From: Arthrobacter sp. 9V
Lineage (GTDB): Bacteria > Actinomycetota > Actinomycetes > Actinomycetales > Micrococcaceae
NCBI RefSeq assembly: GCF_902506065.1
Contig: NZ_LR732912.1
Span: 747,427 to 789,034 of the forward strand
DNA: 41,608 bases
Reading direction: 5' to 3'
Shown: one piece after another, positions 16,664 to 25,686 of the stretch
Layout: the number at the start of each line of letters is the position of its first letter
Numbering within the stretch: position 1 is the stretch's first letter
Program-made: the position numbers and the translations under genes
The notes under the pieces: model-generated
The model's input: only the letters and a program-made list of their open reading frames with translations
Told to the model about the DNA's origin: nothing
The model's database searches: none

Positions 16664-18313
16664 GTGACTGACACAGCTTCCTCCTTTACTTCCGGCAACA
16701 CCGACGACGCTCCCCGCAGTGACCTCCCCCAACTGCTATCGGCTCTCGCCGCAGATCTTCGTGCTCTCTCCTACACGGTGGACGGCGTTGCTGAGCTTTT
16801 GGGCGCATCCGCCTCGGAGGCACTGGGCAGGGACCAACTCATCCCCGCACTCCTGGCCAGTGAACGGGTCATGAAATCAGGGGACCGCACCCTCCGGCCT
16901 TTGGCGGCGCTTGTTCGCCTTTGGCTGCTCGCCGTCCCGCAGGCCGTGGCGGACATCGATTCCGCAATTCCCGGTACCCGTTCGGAAGGGCTCGTAGAGT
17001 TGGGGCTGGTTACCGTGGATTCCGGCATGGTCAAGGCCAAAGTGGACCTGCGCCCTTACGGCTGGGACCCCAACACGGACGGCACTGGTGGCGCGGAGCT
17101 CTGGGTGGCCAGCGACCTCGCCGCCCACCAGCAGCCGGGTGTATTGAGGCATGACCATGTCCTGGGAATCGGGCAGGCCTCCACAACCTTGGTACAAACC
17201 ACGTTCAGGAAGCACAGCAAACGAGCCCTTGATGTTGGCACAGGCTGCGGTATCCAAACGTTCCACTTGCTCCATCATTGTGAGCACGTGACAGCAACGG
17301 ACATTTCAGAGAGGGCGCTTGCCTTCACCCGCTTCAACCTTCTCTTGAACGCCGCGGAACTGGGAGTGGACCCCAGGAACCTCGAGGACAGGGTGAGCTT
17401 GCGGCTGGGGTCGCTCCTCGAACCCGTGGCAGGCGAGCAATTCGGCTTGGTGGTCTCCAACCCGCCCTTCGTGATCACTCCGCGAACGGGCGGAGAATCG
17501 TCGTCGGACCAGTTCACGTACCGCGACGGCGGCCTTCCCGGCGATGACATTGTTTCTTCGCTTGTACAGTCCCTGGCGGAGGTCCTGGAGCCCGGCGGAA
17601 CAGCTCAAATGCTGGGCAATTGGGAGATAACCTCTGGTTCGGACTGGAAGGACCGGCCCCGGGCATGGCTCCGCGAATCAGGCTTGGATGTCTGGTTCAT
17701 ACAGCGGGAGCAGGTTGGCCCGGAGCAGTACGCGGAGACCTGGCTTCAGGACGCTTCGCAGAACCGCGAGGACGGGCAATATCAGGCAGCGTACGCCGCC
17801 TATTTGGATGATTTCGCTTCCAGAAATGTTGAAGGTATTGGCTTCGGCATGATTTGGCTGCGCCGTTCGGTGGCTCCGCAAGGAACTGTCATCAACCGGT
17901 TCGAGGAAATTACTTATCCGATCGAACAACCTATCGGACCGCATGTGGGTGCTGCTGTAGAGCGGGCAGACTGGGTGGCGGCCCACTCGATTGAGATGGC
18001 GCACTTGGTGGTTGCCGATGACGTCACGGAGGAACGGCACCAGCGTCCGGGAGCCGCTCATCCCGGAGTGATTCTCCTCAGGCAAGGTGCGGGCCTTCGC
18101 CGGACCAATCTGCTCAGCACGGAACTCGCTGGTTTCGTCTCAGCCTGCGATGGCCAATTGTCGGTACGGCAGATCGTCTCGGCCCTGGTGTCGCTTCTGG
18201 GCGGGGGTGAGGACTTCGATGAGGAGGCTTTCCGTAAAGGGCTCTTCCGGGATGTCACCAACCTGGTCCTGGACGGTTTCCTTCTTCCGGACCCGGCGCA
18301 GGTCAGTTCATGA
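16664..18313 (+). CDS. Class I SAM-dependent methyltransferase (NPPF motif)
   Basis: This 549-residue protein has an N-terminal helical domain (about 18-120), a class I methyltransferase core with motif I ALDVGTGCGIQ (188-198), motif II-like TATDISERAL and motif IV SNPPFVI (265-271), then a ~190-residue C-terminal region unique to this actinobacterial group. NPPF/Y motifs act on amide or exocyclic nitrogens, so a translation factor, rRNA base or DNA adenine are candidates; the target is unknown. GTG 16664 starts the homologous region, with TACACT 6 bp upstream and no ribosome site; the open frame upstream is non-homologous. Its stop overlaps a possible longer start of the HTH gene. Confidence 0.85.
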   Translation: MTDTASSFTSGNTDDAPRSDLPQLLSALAADLRALSYTVDGVAELLGASASEALGRDQLIPALLASERVMKSGDRTLRPLAALVRLWLLAVPQAVADIDSAIPGTRSEGLVELGLVTVDSGMVKAKVDLRPYGWDPNTDGTGGAELWVASDLAAHQQPGVLRHDHVLGIGQASTTLVQTTFRKHSKRALDVGTGCGIQTFHLLHHCEHVTATDISERALAFTRFNLLLNAAELGVDPRNLEDRVSLRLGSLLEPVAGEQFGLVVSNPPFVITPRTGGESSSDQFTYRDGGLPGDDIVSSLVQSLAEVLEPGGTAQMLGNWEITSGSDWKDRPRAWLRESGLDVWFIQREQVGPEQYAETWLQDASQNREDGQYQAAYAAYLDDFASRNVEGIGFGMIWLRRSVAPQGTVINRFEEITYPIEQPIGPHVGAAVERADWVAAHSIEMAHLVVADDVTEERHQRPGAAHPGVILLRQGAGLRRTNLLSTELAGFVSACDGQLSVRQIVSALVSLLGGGEDFDEEAFRKGLFRDVTNLVLDGFLLPDPAQVSS

Positions 18314-18366
18314 TCCGGGACACGGCGCGCTCATCAACTGCCGGACCCCCGGGAAGTGACCCTGAC

Positions 18367-18372
18367 TACACT
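18367..18372 (+). promoter_or_regulatory. -10 box for leaderless HTH gene
   Basis: TACACT is 6 bp from the GTG at 18379, with the same surrounding pattern as at the methyltransferase start. Confidence 0.5.
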
Positions 18373-18378
18373 GATGAA

Positions 18379-19017
18379 GTGACTGCGAACAACGAAACAT
18401 CCCAAGCGTCTGGAGCCGTTCCCCGGCGGAAACGTGCCGAGAAGACGGTTGAGATCACCGATCCCAAAGCGATCCGTGCTTTGGCACATGCGGCCCGGCT
18501 CGAGGTCATCTCTGAGCTCTACGCCACGCAGGTCAGCCACACAGCCACCGAGCTCGCTGCCAGGACAGGTCTGACGCCCAGCGCAATGAGCTACCACCTG
18601 CGCGCGCTTCAAAAGTGGGGAATCGTGGCGCCCGCTGAAAACGCCGGCGATGCCCGGGAACGCCGCTGGAAGGCAGCCGGAACAGACTTCACCATTTCGG
18701 GAGGCAGCGTCGCCAGTCCTGAGATAGCCGTGGTGGATCTTGAGCTTGATGCTTTCCGACGCAGGGCTTCTGCTTTCGCGAAGGCCCGAGGCGAACGTCG
18801 GCAGCGCGGGGAAACCGCCGAAGAGCCTGCAGCGGTTGTCCTCTCCAGCAACTTGTTGTATCTGACCAACCCGCAGCGCCGGGAACTTTTGGACAGAATC
18901 CGCGCGGTTCTGCGGGAGTACGAACTTGATGATCCCACTCAGATACCCGAAGGTGCCGAACGTGTGGCAACCTTGTGGTCAATGATCCCGGATGACCGCG
19001 TAGCGCCCGGTCAGTAA
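18379..19017 (+). CDS. ArsR-like winged-helix transcriptional regulator
   Basis: This 212-residue protein has a winged helix at about 28-105: ITDPKAIRALAHAARLEVI, then ATELAARTGLTPSAMSYHLRAL as the recognition helix and ERRWKAAG as the wing. It resembles ArsR/HTH_20 regulators; the C-terminal ~110 residues are helical with an Arg-rich stretch and no recognised ligand site. Two starts are possible. ATG 18310 overlaps the methyltransferase stop (ATGA) and adds 23 residues; GTG 18379 has a leaderless -10 box and begins nearer the conserved part. I prefer 18379, though both transcripts may exist. The next gene is topA, in the same direction. Confidence 0.8.
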   Translation: MTANNETSQASGAVPRRKRAEKTVEITDPKAIRALAHAARLEVISELYATQVSHTATELAARTGLTPSAMSYHLRALQKWGIVAPAENAGDARERRWKAAGTDFTISGGSVASPEIAVVDLELDAFRRRASAFAKARGERRQRGETAEEPAAVVLSSNLLYLTNPQRRELLDRIRAVLREYELDDPTQIPEGAERVATLWSMIPDDRVAPGQ

Positions 19018-19081
19018 CAGCCCGGCCGGGGCGTCGATTGTCCGTCCTGGTTTCCGCACCAAAACGCAGGATTCTGCAAAC

Positions 19082-19087
19082 TATGGT
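19082..19087 (+). promoter_or_regulatory. Possible topA -10 box
   Basis: TATGGT fits TANNNT and would give a roughly 48-nt leader before the GTG start of topA. No convincing -35 is seen. Confidence 0.25.
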
Positions 19088-19142
19088 GAACTAGGCCAAT
19101 ATGGGCACCAGCCCAATTACACATTTTTTCTGTAGGAGCATC

Positions 19143-21869
19143 GTGCCCAGCAAGGCAAAAACCGGCAAGAAACTCGTGATCGTGGAGTCTCCGGCCAAGA
19201 GCAAGACCATCGCCAAGTATCTTGGCGAGGGCTTCATCGTCGAGGCTTCGATCGGCCACATCCGGGATCTCCCGCAGCCCTCGGACCTCCCTGCCGAACT
19301 GAAGAAGACCTCGCTGGGCAAGTTCGCAGTTGACGTGGAAAACGACTTCAAGCCGTACTACGTTGTTTCCCCGGACAAGAAGAAAAAGGTTGCCGAGCTC
19401 AAGGCCCAGCTGAAAGACGCTGACGCGCTCTACCTCGCAACCGATGGGGACCGCGAAGGCGAAGCCATCGCATGGCACCTCTTGGAGGTCCTGAAACCCA
19501 AGGTTCCCGTTTACCGCATGACTTTCGGTGAAATCACCAAGGAAGCCATCCACCGCGCCATGGATAACCTCCGGGACGTGGACACCGCTTTGGTGGATGC
19601 CCAGGAGACACGCCGTATTCTTGACCGCCTTTACGGGTACGAGATCTCCCCGGTGTTGTGGCGCAAAGTGGCCCGCGGGCTCTCCGCCGGCCGTGTCCAG
19701 TCCGTGGTGACCCGCATGGTGGTGGACCGCGAACGCGAACGCATGGCGTTCCGGGCGGCGTCCTACTGGGACCTCACCGGCCAGTTCGGTTCAGACTCCG
19801 GTTCGTTCAAAGCAAAGCTTGCCGCCGTGGACGGCTCAAAGGTAGCCAGCGGCCGGGACTTCAATGACAACGGGCAGCTGACGTCCTCCAACGTGGTGCA
19901 CCTGAACGAGGAACTTGCCACGTCCTTGGCTGCCGGCCTGGAAAACGCTGATTTCCGCGTTCGCTCCGTAGATACCAAGCCGTACACCCGCCGCCCTGCC
20001 GCGCCGTTCACCACGTCCACGCTGCAGCAGGAGGCCGGCCGTAAGCTCCGTTTCTCCTCCAAGAGCACCATGCAGGTTGCCCAGCGCCTGTATGAAAACG
20101 GCTACATCACTTATATGCGTACAGACTCGTCTGCCTTGAGCGATGAAGCACTTACGGCAGCCCGCCGTCAGGCTTCCGAACTTTACGGCCCCGAGTACGT
20201 GCCCCAGAGCCCCCGCGTTTATGCCAACAAGGCTGCCAACGCCCAGGAAGCTCACGAGGCCATCCGTCCGGCCGGAGACTCCTTCCGCACACCGGCGCAG
20301 GTTGCCAAGCAGTTGAGCGGTGATGAGTTCCGGCTGTACGAGCTGATCTGGAAGCGCACCGTTGCCTCCCAGATGGCTGATGCCAAGGGTTCTACTGCCA
20401 CCATCCGCCTCGGTGCAGTGGCCGCTGACGGACGCGACGCCGAATTCTCGGCCTCCGGTACCGTCATCACCTTCCCCGGTTTCCTTGCAGCCTATGAAGA
20501 GGGCAAGGACGAGAGCCGCGGGGACGACGAATCGGATGAAGCCCGTCGCCTGCCGAACGTTGCCAAGGATGATTCCCTCACGGCCTCGGACATTGTGGCT
20601 GTAGGGCATGAGACATCGCCGCCGCCGCGTTATACGGAAGCTTCGCTGACCGCTGAGCTGGAAAAGAGGGGCATCGGCCGCCCGTCCACCTACGCCTCCA
20701 CCATTTCCACCATCCAGGACCGCGGCTACGTCCGTAAGCAGGGCTCCGCTTTGGTTCCCAGCTGGATCGCGTTCTCCGTGATCCGCTTGTTGGAACAGCA
20801 CTTCACGGACTACGTGGACTACGAGTTCACGGCAGACATGGAAGGCGATCTGGACAAGATCGCCAACGGCCAAGCCGTGGGCGCTGCCTGGCTCAAGCAC
20901 TTCTACTACGGTGAAGACGCAGATCCCGGCCTTCTGAGCATCGTCAACAACCTTGGCGAAATCGATGCGCGGGAGATCAATTCCGTGCCGATCGCCGAAG
21001 GCATCACCTTGCGAGTGGGCAAGTTTGGCCCCTACTTGGAAAGCTCCATTCCTACCCTTGATGCGAAGACCGGTGAGGTTGTCGAATCCGCACGTGCGAA
21101 CGTGCCGGAGGAACTTGCTCCGGATGAACTGACGGCGGACAAGGCCAAAGAGCTCATGGAGACCGCGGCCCCCGAGGAACGCGTTCTGGGAACCGACCCA
21201 CACACCGGTCACACAATAGTTGCCAAGAATGGCCGCTATGGTGCCTACGTCACCGAGATCATCCCCGAGATGACCGAGGAACAACTGGCCAACCAGCCGG
21301 TGGAGTATTACAAGAACGGCAAGCCCAAGCCGCCTAAGAAGCCGGTGAAGGCCAAGCCGCGTACGGGTTCACTGTTCAAGTCCATGACCGTGGATTCGGT
21401 CACCTTGGATGAAGCCCTTGCGCTCATGAGTTTGCCGCGGGTACTCGGCGAGGACGCGGACGGCAACCCCATCACGGTGCAGAACGGCCGATTCGGTCCA
21501 TACCTGAAAAAGGGGACGGACTCCCGCTCCATCGGTTCTGAAGAGGAAATCTTTACGATCACCCTGGAGCAGGCTCTGGAGATCTACTCGCAGCCCAAGC
21601 AACGTGGCGCCCGCGCGGCCGTGCCGCCGCTGGCTGAGTTCGGTCCTGACCCGGTTTCCGAGAAGAACATTGTGGTGAAGGAAGGCCGCTTCGGTCCTTA
21701 CATCACCGATGGCATCACCAACATCACCGTCCCGCGGTCAACCTCCCTGGAGGAGTTGACCCGCGAACAAGCTGTGGAGCTCTTGGCGGAGAAGCGTGCG
21801 AAGGGGCCGGTCAAACGGACCGCCACACGCAAGGCACCGGCCAAGAAGAAGGCCACAGCCAAAAAGTAG
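19143..21869 (+). CDS. topA: DNA topoisomerase I (type IA)
   Basis: This 908-residue topoisomerase relaxes negative supercoils. The TOPRIM domain starts at LVIVESPAKSKTIAKYLG (11-28) with the acidic cluster TDGDREGEAIAWHL (100-113). The active-site tyrosine is Tyr324 in GYITYMRTDSS. The C-terminus lacks zinc fingers and instead has several topoisomerase I repeats of the NGRxGPYL/Y type, ending in a Lys/Ala-rich tail (KAPAKKKATAKK), as in other actinobacteria. I start at GTG 19143, which has TAGGAG at proper spacing, rather than an ATG 42 bp upstream that only adds residues without homology. Confidence 0.96.
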   Translation: MPSKAKTGKKLVIVESPAKSKTIAKYLGEGFIVEASIGHIRDLPQPSDLPAELKKTSLGKFAVDVENDFKPYYVVSPDKKKKVAELKAQLKDADALYLATDGDREGEAIAWHLLEVLKPKVPVYRMTFGEITKEAIHRAMDNLRDVDTALVDAQETRRILDRLYGYEISPVLWRKVARGLSAGRVQSVVTRMVVDRERERMAFRAASYWDLTGQFGSDSGSFKAKLAAVDGSKVASGRDFNDNGQLTSSNVVHLNEELATSLAAGLENADFRVRSVDTKPYTRRPAAPFTTSTLQQEAGRKLRFSSKSTMQVAQRLYENGYITYMRTDSSALSDEALTAARRQASELYGPEYVPQSPRVYANKAANAQEAHEAIRPAGDSFRTPAQVAKQLSGDEFRLYELIWKRTVASQMADAKGSTATIRLGAVAADGRDAEFSASGTVITFPGFLAAYEEGKDESRGDDESDEARRLPNVAKDDSLTASDIVAVGHETSPPPRYTEASLTAELEKRGIGRPSTYASTISTIQDRGYVRKQGSALVPSWIAFSVIRLLEQHFTDYVDYEFTADMEGDLDKIANGQAVGAAWLKHFYYGEDADPGLLSIVNNLGEIDAREINSVPIAEGITLRVGKFGPYLESSIPTLDAKTGEVVESARANVPEELAPDELTADKAKELMETAAPEERVLGTDPHTGHTIVAKNGRYGAYVTEIIPEMTEEQLANQPVEYYKNGKPKPPKKPVKAKPRTGSLFKSMTVDSVTLDEALALMSLPRVLGEDADGNPITVQNGRFGPYLKKGTDSRSIGSEEEIFTITLEQALEIYSQPKQRGARAAVPPLAEFGPDPVSEKNIVVKEGRFGPYITDGITNITVPRSTSLEELTREQAVELLAEKRAKGPVKRTATRKAPAKKKATAKK

Positions 21870-21878
21870 GTGGTATGA

Positions 21879-21914
21879 CGGCCGGGGCAGCACTCGCGAA
21901 TTGCGTCCCGGCCG
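21879..21914 (+). terminator. Possible topA terminator hairpin
   Basis: CGGCCGGG at 21879-21886 pairs with CCCGGCCG at 21907-21914 across a loop of about 20 nt, shortly after the topA stop. There is no U-run, so intrinsic termination is uncertain. Confidence 0.35.
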
Positions 21915-21935
21915 GCATCGTGGTCGAGTAGAACC

Positions 21936-22370
21936 ATGACTGAACAGACCGTTTCACCGGACAACGAACCCTTGAACGACCTCGAGGCCAAGCTCGCCTC
22001 GGCCGAACAGCCGGACGCGAACCCGGTGGACGTCATCCTCGCTTTCCTGAACAACGAGGTCTACCTCGTCAGCTCGGAAGCCGTGGACGGCCCGGACTCC
22101 TCAGTGGAGCCTTTGGTGCTCTCCAACGCTGATGGACAGCCCGTGCTGGCCGTCTTCAGCCACCCGAGCCGCGTCGATGAGCGCTTCCTCGAAGCAGCCC
22201 CGCACGTCCTGGGCACCATGGGGTCAGCGATCCTGGGAAACATCGGCGACGAACTGGGCATGGTCATCAACCCCGGAAGTGAATTCGGATTCGAAATCGA
22301 CCCTGAGGGCATTGCGAACATCCGCCGCGACTTCAAACGCGCCGACCAGGCCGGGGAGTCCGCCGAATAG
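21936..22370 (+). CDS. SseB-like N-terminal domain protein
   Basis: This 144-residue protein has an acidic N-terminal 25 residues and then a domain resembling the SseB N-terminal fold: DVILAFLNNEVYLVSSE, PLVLSNADGQPVLAVFSHPSRVDERFL and LGMVINPGSEFGFEIDPEGIANIRRDF. Such proteins are widespread but have no agreed function. It lies 66 bp downstream of topA and may be on its own transcript; the upstream ribosome site is poor. Confidence 0.72.
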   Translation: MTEQTVSPDNEPLNDLEAKLASAEQPDANPVDVILAFLNNEVYLVSSEAVDGPDSSVEPLVLSNADGQPVLAVFSHPSRVDERFLEAAPHVLGTMGSAILGNIGDELGMVINPGSEFGFEIDPEGIANIRRDFKRADQAGESAE

Positions 22371-22447
22371 GGCTTGCCCCAGCTGTTGACAACCATTCCG
22401 TCAGCGAAACGTCGTGGCCAAGTTGCTTCGCAGGCTTCGAATCGGTG

Positions 22448-22453
22448 AATAAT
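22448..22453 (+). promoter_or_regulatory. -10 box for leaderless ppx
   Basis: AATAAT is 6 bp from the ATG at 22460 and differs from TATAAT at one base. An in-frame GTG upstream (22445) would overlap this box and is less likely. Confidence 0.45.
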
Positions 22454-22459
22454 GGCAGA

Positions 22460-23620
22460 ATGCGTCTTGGCGTTCTCGACATCGGGTCCAACACCGTCCA
22501 CCTACTGCTGGTGGACGCTCACCCCGGCGCGCGTCCGGTAGCTTTTGCTTCCCATAAGCGCCCCCTTTCGTTGGTGCAGTACTTGGACGGCGATGGAAAC
22601 ATCAACGATGCCGGCCAGCACGAGCTGATCGAATTCGTCCTGGAAGCCTGGGAGTTCGCGGCCAGCCATAAGGCCGAGGACTTGCTGGCGTTCTGTACCT
22701 CGGCTATTCGTGAGGCAACCAACGGTGCGGACGTTTTGGCCCGGGTCAAGCATGAGACCACTGTGACCCTCCAAGAACTCACGGGCAGTGAAGAAGCCTC
22801 CATGACGTTCTTCGCTGTACGCCGTTGGTACGGATGGGGCGCGGGGCCCATTCTTGACCTGGACATAGGGGGCGGCTCGTTTGAAATGGCGTACGGAACG
22901 GATGAACTTCCTGAGTACGCCACCTCGGTTCCCTTGGGCGCAAGCCGGTTGACACGGGACTGGCTTCACGACGATCCGCCCAGCGCCAAGAGCGTGAAGG
23001 AACTGCGCCGCTACATCCGGTCCACGCTGAAACCCGTGGTCCGGGACTTCCACGACTTGGGCCGGGCCAACCTGGTGGCCGGCACGTCCAAGACCTTCCG
23101 GTCCTTGGCCCGGATCGCCGGTGCGGCCCCCAGCGCAGCAGGACCGTACGTGAAGCGCGAGCTCCACGCAGCAGACCTGGGTCTGTGGGCACAGCGGATT
23201 TCGGCCATGACCGTGGAAGACCGGTTGTACCTTCCCGGCGTCTCCGACGCCCGCGCCCGCCAATTGCTGGCAGGGGCCCTGGTTGCTGAAGCGGCACTGG
23301 AACTCTTCGAATTCCCCAAGATGGAGATTTGTCCCTGGGCCCTCCGCGAAGGCCTGATCCTGCGCCGGCTGGACCAGCTGGTCTTCGAGGAAGCCCTGGA
23401 TCCGGCACCCCACGTCGGAAAGCGAAAGAAGGACAAGTCCAAGAAGAAGGCGGCCAAGGAAGCCGCCAAGGCTCAAGAAGAAGGCACGGCTCCTGAAAAA
23501 GCCGCGGCTTCCGAAAAAGACGAAGATGCCCGCCCCGGGTTTAAAGAATTCCCGGTCCCTGTCAACACACCGTCCCCCTTACCCATCCCGGCCCCTGTGG
23601 CAGGCGGGATGGCCTCCTGA
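22460..23620 (+). CDS. ppx: Exopolyphosphatase / pppGpp phosphohydrolase family protein
   Basis: This 386-residue protein belongs to the Ppx/GppA family of the ASKHA fold. The phosphate-1 motif MRLGVLDIGSNTVHLLLVD opens the protein and the phosphate-2 motif LDLDIGGGSFEMAYG follows. The family cleaves terminal phosphate from polyphosphate or pppGpp. Like the short mycobacterial Ppx it lacks the C-terminal HD-like domain of E. coli Ppx. A Lys/Ala/Glu-rich tail follows the catalytic part and ends in a Pro-rich segment. The stop is one base before the ATG of the isomerase-like gene, so they should be co-translated, an order also found around Rv0496-Rv0500. Confidence 0.9.
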   Translation: MRLGVLDIGSNTVHLLLVDAHPGARPVAFASHKRPLSLVQYLDGDGNINDAGQHELIEFVLEAWEFAASHKAEDLLAFCTSAIREATNGADVLARVKHETTVTLQELTGSEEASMTFFAVRRWYGWGAGPILDLDIGGGSFEMAYGTDELPEYATSVPLGASRLTRDWLHDDPPSAKSVKELRRYIRSTLKPVVRDFHDLGRANLVAGTSKTFRSLARIAGAAPSAAGPYVKRELHAADLGLWAQRISAMTVEDRLYLPGVSDARARQLLAGALVAEAALELFEFPKMEICPWALREGLILRRLDQLVFEEALDPAPHVGKRKKDKSKKKAAKEAAKAQEEGTAPEKAAASEKDEDARPGFKEFPVPVNTPSPLPIPAPVAGGMAS

Positions 23621-23621
23621 G

Positions 23622-24455
23622 ATGAGCAACGACGTCGAACCTGAAGTGAATGACCGCCAGATTCCCGTGGCGCTGTCCAGCGCGTCCGTATACCCCCTGA
23701 GCGTCCATGACGCCTTCGCTGTGGCGCAGGACCTGGGGTATGAGGGCGTTGAGGTGATGGTCACCAACAACGCGGTGAGCCAGAACCCTGATGCCCTGAT
23801 CCAGCTGAGCCACCGCTACCACCAGGAGATTGTCTCCATCCACGCGCCCACCTTGTTGTTGACGCAGCAGGTGTGGGGCACGGCGTGGAACAAGATTGAG
23901 AAGTCCTGCCAAATGGCCGCGGACGTCGGATGCGACACCGTGGTGGTTCACCCGCCGTTCCGCTGGCAGTCCAATTACGCGGAGAACTTTGTGGAAGGCG
24001 TCCGCGAAATCGCGGCGCGTTACCGGGTGCGGATCGCCGTGGAGAACATGTACCCGTGGCGGGTCCGTGGGCGCGAGGCTGTGGCGTACCTGCCGCACTG
24101 GGACCCGCTGGGCCAGGATTACGACGACGTCACGTGGGACTTCTCGCACGCCGCCACAGCCGGGGCCAACAGTCTGGAAGCCATCAAGGCGCTCGGAAGC
24201 AAGCTCCGTCACGTGCACCTCACCGACGGTTCGGGCTCCGGCAAGGACGAGCACTTGGTGCCTGGCACTGGTACGCAACAGTGCGCCGACGCCCTGCAGC
24301 ACCTGGCCGCCACTGGTTTTGACGGCGTCGTAGTGGCTGAGATTTCAACGCGCAAGGCCAAGGTTGCAGGCGAGCGTGAGGAAATGCTGGCTGAAACCCT
24401 GCGTTTTGCCCGAAAGCACCTCAGCGTCCCATCGCTGCGCTCTGTAGATAACTAG
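23622..24455 (+). CDS. Sugar phosphate isomerase/epimerase-like TIM barrel protein
   Basis: This 277-residue protein is of the xylose-isomerase-like/AP endonuclease 2 TIM barrel family. Likely metal-binding elements are IVSIHAPTLL, VVVHPPFRWQ, VRIAVENMYP, WDFSHAATAG, LRHVHLTDGSG and VVAEIS, with the His/Glu/Asp ligands in the expected order. The substrate is unknown. It begins at ATG 23622, one base after the ppx stop, and is followed by a long gap with two inverted repeats before proC. Its fixed association with ppx and proC in actinobacteria suggests a housekeeping function. Confidence 0.85.
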   Translation: MSNDVEPEVNDRQIPVALSSASVYPLSVHDAFAVAQDLGYEGVEVMVTNNAVSQNPDALIQLSHRYHQEIVSIHAPTLLLTQQVWGTAWNKIEKSCQMAADVGCDTVVVHPPFRWQSNYAENFVEGVREIAARYRVRIAVENMYPWRVRGREAVAYLPHWDPLGQDYDDVTWDFSHAATAGANSLEAIKALGSKLRHVHLTDGSGSGKDEHLVPGTGTQQCADALQHLAATGFDGVVVAEISTRKAKVAGEREEMLAETLRFARKHLSVPSLRSVDN

Positions 24456-24467
24456 CGCCCACTCTTT

Positions 24468-24524
24468 CCCGCGCTTGTTCGTCTGACCCGCCCTGCAAGG
24501 GCGAGTCGGGCCAACAAGTGCGGG
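24468..24524. terminator. 27-bp imperfect inverted repeat, 3-nt loop
   Basis: The arms at 24468-24494 and 24498-24524 match at 22 of 27 positions, with some mismatches able to form G-U pairs. It lies 12 bp after the isomerase-like gene and is a probable transcription end point. Confidence 0.6.
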
Positions 24525-24565
24525 ATTCGGGCGGGCCAAGCCAATCGGAAGGCTTAAAAAGCGAA

Positions 24566-24619
24566 AGCACCGGCGGCCGAATCGGGAAATGGGGGAAAAC
24601 CCGCCCGGCCACCGGTGCT
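24566..24619. repeat. 13-bp inverted repeat with 28-nt loop
   Basis: AGCACCGGCGGCC at 24566-24578 pairs with GGCCACCGGTGCT at 24607-24619, one mismatch. It follows the first hairpin by about 40 bp; role unknown. Confidence 0.6.
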
Positions 24620-24781
24620 GCTGGCGGACATCCCCATGCCCGCCTTCATCACTCGCACCCTCAATGAGGTAACTACCAAGCTACGGACCAAGAATGAGTG
24701 CTGCCTGCAATAACCTTGGGAGCAAGCTGGGAATCCGAAACCTGTTAGACCCCGTCCATGGCCAACTGCAATGATGGAGCC

Positions 24782-25612
24782 ATGAGCAACCGAATCGCAT
24801 TCCTTGGCTGTGGATCCATGAACGAGGCAATTCTGGGAGGACTTGTAGCGGCCGGGACAGACCCGTCGGACATTGTCGCTACCGTCCGCCGTGCAGAACG
24901 CGCCGACGAACTGGCCCAGCGCCACGGCGTCATGGCCATTGCAGGCGAGGAAGAGCCGGACAACAACAAGCTGGCCACCAAAGGCTCGGGAATGGTCATA
25001 CTGGGCGTCAAGCCGGTAGGCATCCTGGATTTGGCCCGCGAGATCAGCCCTGCGCTGTCGAAGGAAACCATTGTTGTCAGCGTCGCGGCGGCAGTCTCCA
25101 TCGCCCAACTCGAAGCGGCGCTGCCGGACGGGCAGCCGGTGATCCGCACCATGCCCAACACCCCTGCGCGGTTGGGCCGCGGCGTCATTTCAGTCTCCCC
25201 GGGTACCCATTGCACGCCCGAGCAGCTCGAAACGGCCAAGAAGGCGTTGGCGGGGGCAGGCACGGTGGTGGAGATTCCTGAAGAGCAGGTTGATGCGCTC
25301 TCCGCCATCAGCGGTTCCGGTCCGGCCTACGCGTTCTACCTTGCCGAGGCCATGGCGGCTGCCGGCGTCGAGCTTGGTCTGGACCAGGAATTGTCCGTGA
25401 TGCTTGCCCGTGAAACTGTTGCAGGCGCCGGCTTCATGCTGGCCGAACCAGGCGCGGACCCCTCAGCCCTGCGCATCGCCGTCACAAGCCCCAACGGCAC
25501 CACGGAGCGGGCCATCATGGCCTTCGACGACGGCGGCATCCCCAAGATCATTGCCGACGGCGCGCGCGCGGCGGCAGCCCGGGCAGCAGAAATCACCAAG
25601 CAGCTCGGCTGA
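24782..25612 (+). CDS. proC: Pyrroline-5-carboxylate reductase
   Basis: This 276-residue enzyme reduces 1-pyrroline-5-carboxylate to proline with NAD(P)H. The N-terminal Rossmann motif is RIAFLGCGSMNEAILGGL, and the family signature appears as AISGSGPAYAFYLAEAM with MLARETVAGAGFML. Length is typical. ATG 24782 is preferred over an in-frame ATG 24 bp upstream because homology starts there and GGAG precedes it. It is convergent with ktrA, separated by a long hairpin. Confidence 0.95.
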   Translation: MSNRIAFLGCGSMNEAILGGLVAAGTDPSDIVATVRRAERADELAQRHGVMAIAGEEEPDNNKLATKGSGMVILGVKPVGILDLAREISPALSKETIVVSVAAAVSIAQLEAALPDGQPVIRTMPNTPARLGRGVISVSPGTHCTPEQLETAKKALAGAGTVVEIPEEQVDALSAISGSGPAYAFYLAEAMAAAGVELGLDQELSVMLARETVAGAGFMLAEPGADPSALRIAVTSPNGTTERAIMAFDDGGIPKIIADGARAAAARAAEITKQLG

Positions 25613-25617
25613 CCCGG

Positions 25618-25676
25618 GTTTTTGTACAGCTAATGCCCTTAAGGGGGCATCTAAAGGGCGTTGGCTGTACAAAAAC
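25618..25676. terminator. Long hairpin between convergent proC and ktrA
   Basis: Arms 25618-25640 and 25654-25676 pair over 23 bp on the plus-strand transcript, including a perfect outer 13 bp and two G-U pairs, with a 13-nt loop. It starts 6 bp after the proC stop and ends 11 bp before the ktrA stop, so it can serve both directions. Confidence 0.75.
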
Positions 25677-25686
25677 TCCAGTTGGA

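Larger units (their letters stand above)
24456..24781. other. 326-bp intergenic region with two inverted repeats
   Basis: The gap before proC holds no convincing gene. It contains two hairpin-forming repeats (24468-24524 and 24566-24619) and the proC promoter region. AATGAT at 24770-24775 lies 6 bp from the proC ATG and overlaps a GGAG, so proC could be either leaderless or led. Confidence 0.6.

Noticed and set aside
19836..21284. Long open frame on the minus strand opposite topA
   Set aside because: It mirrors topA codons and encodes no recognisable protein.
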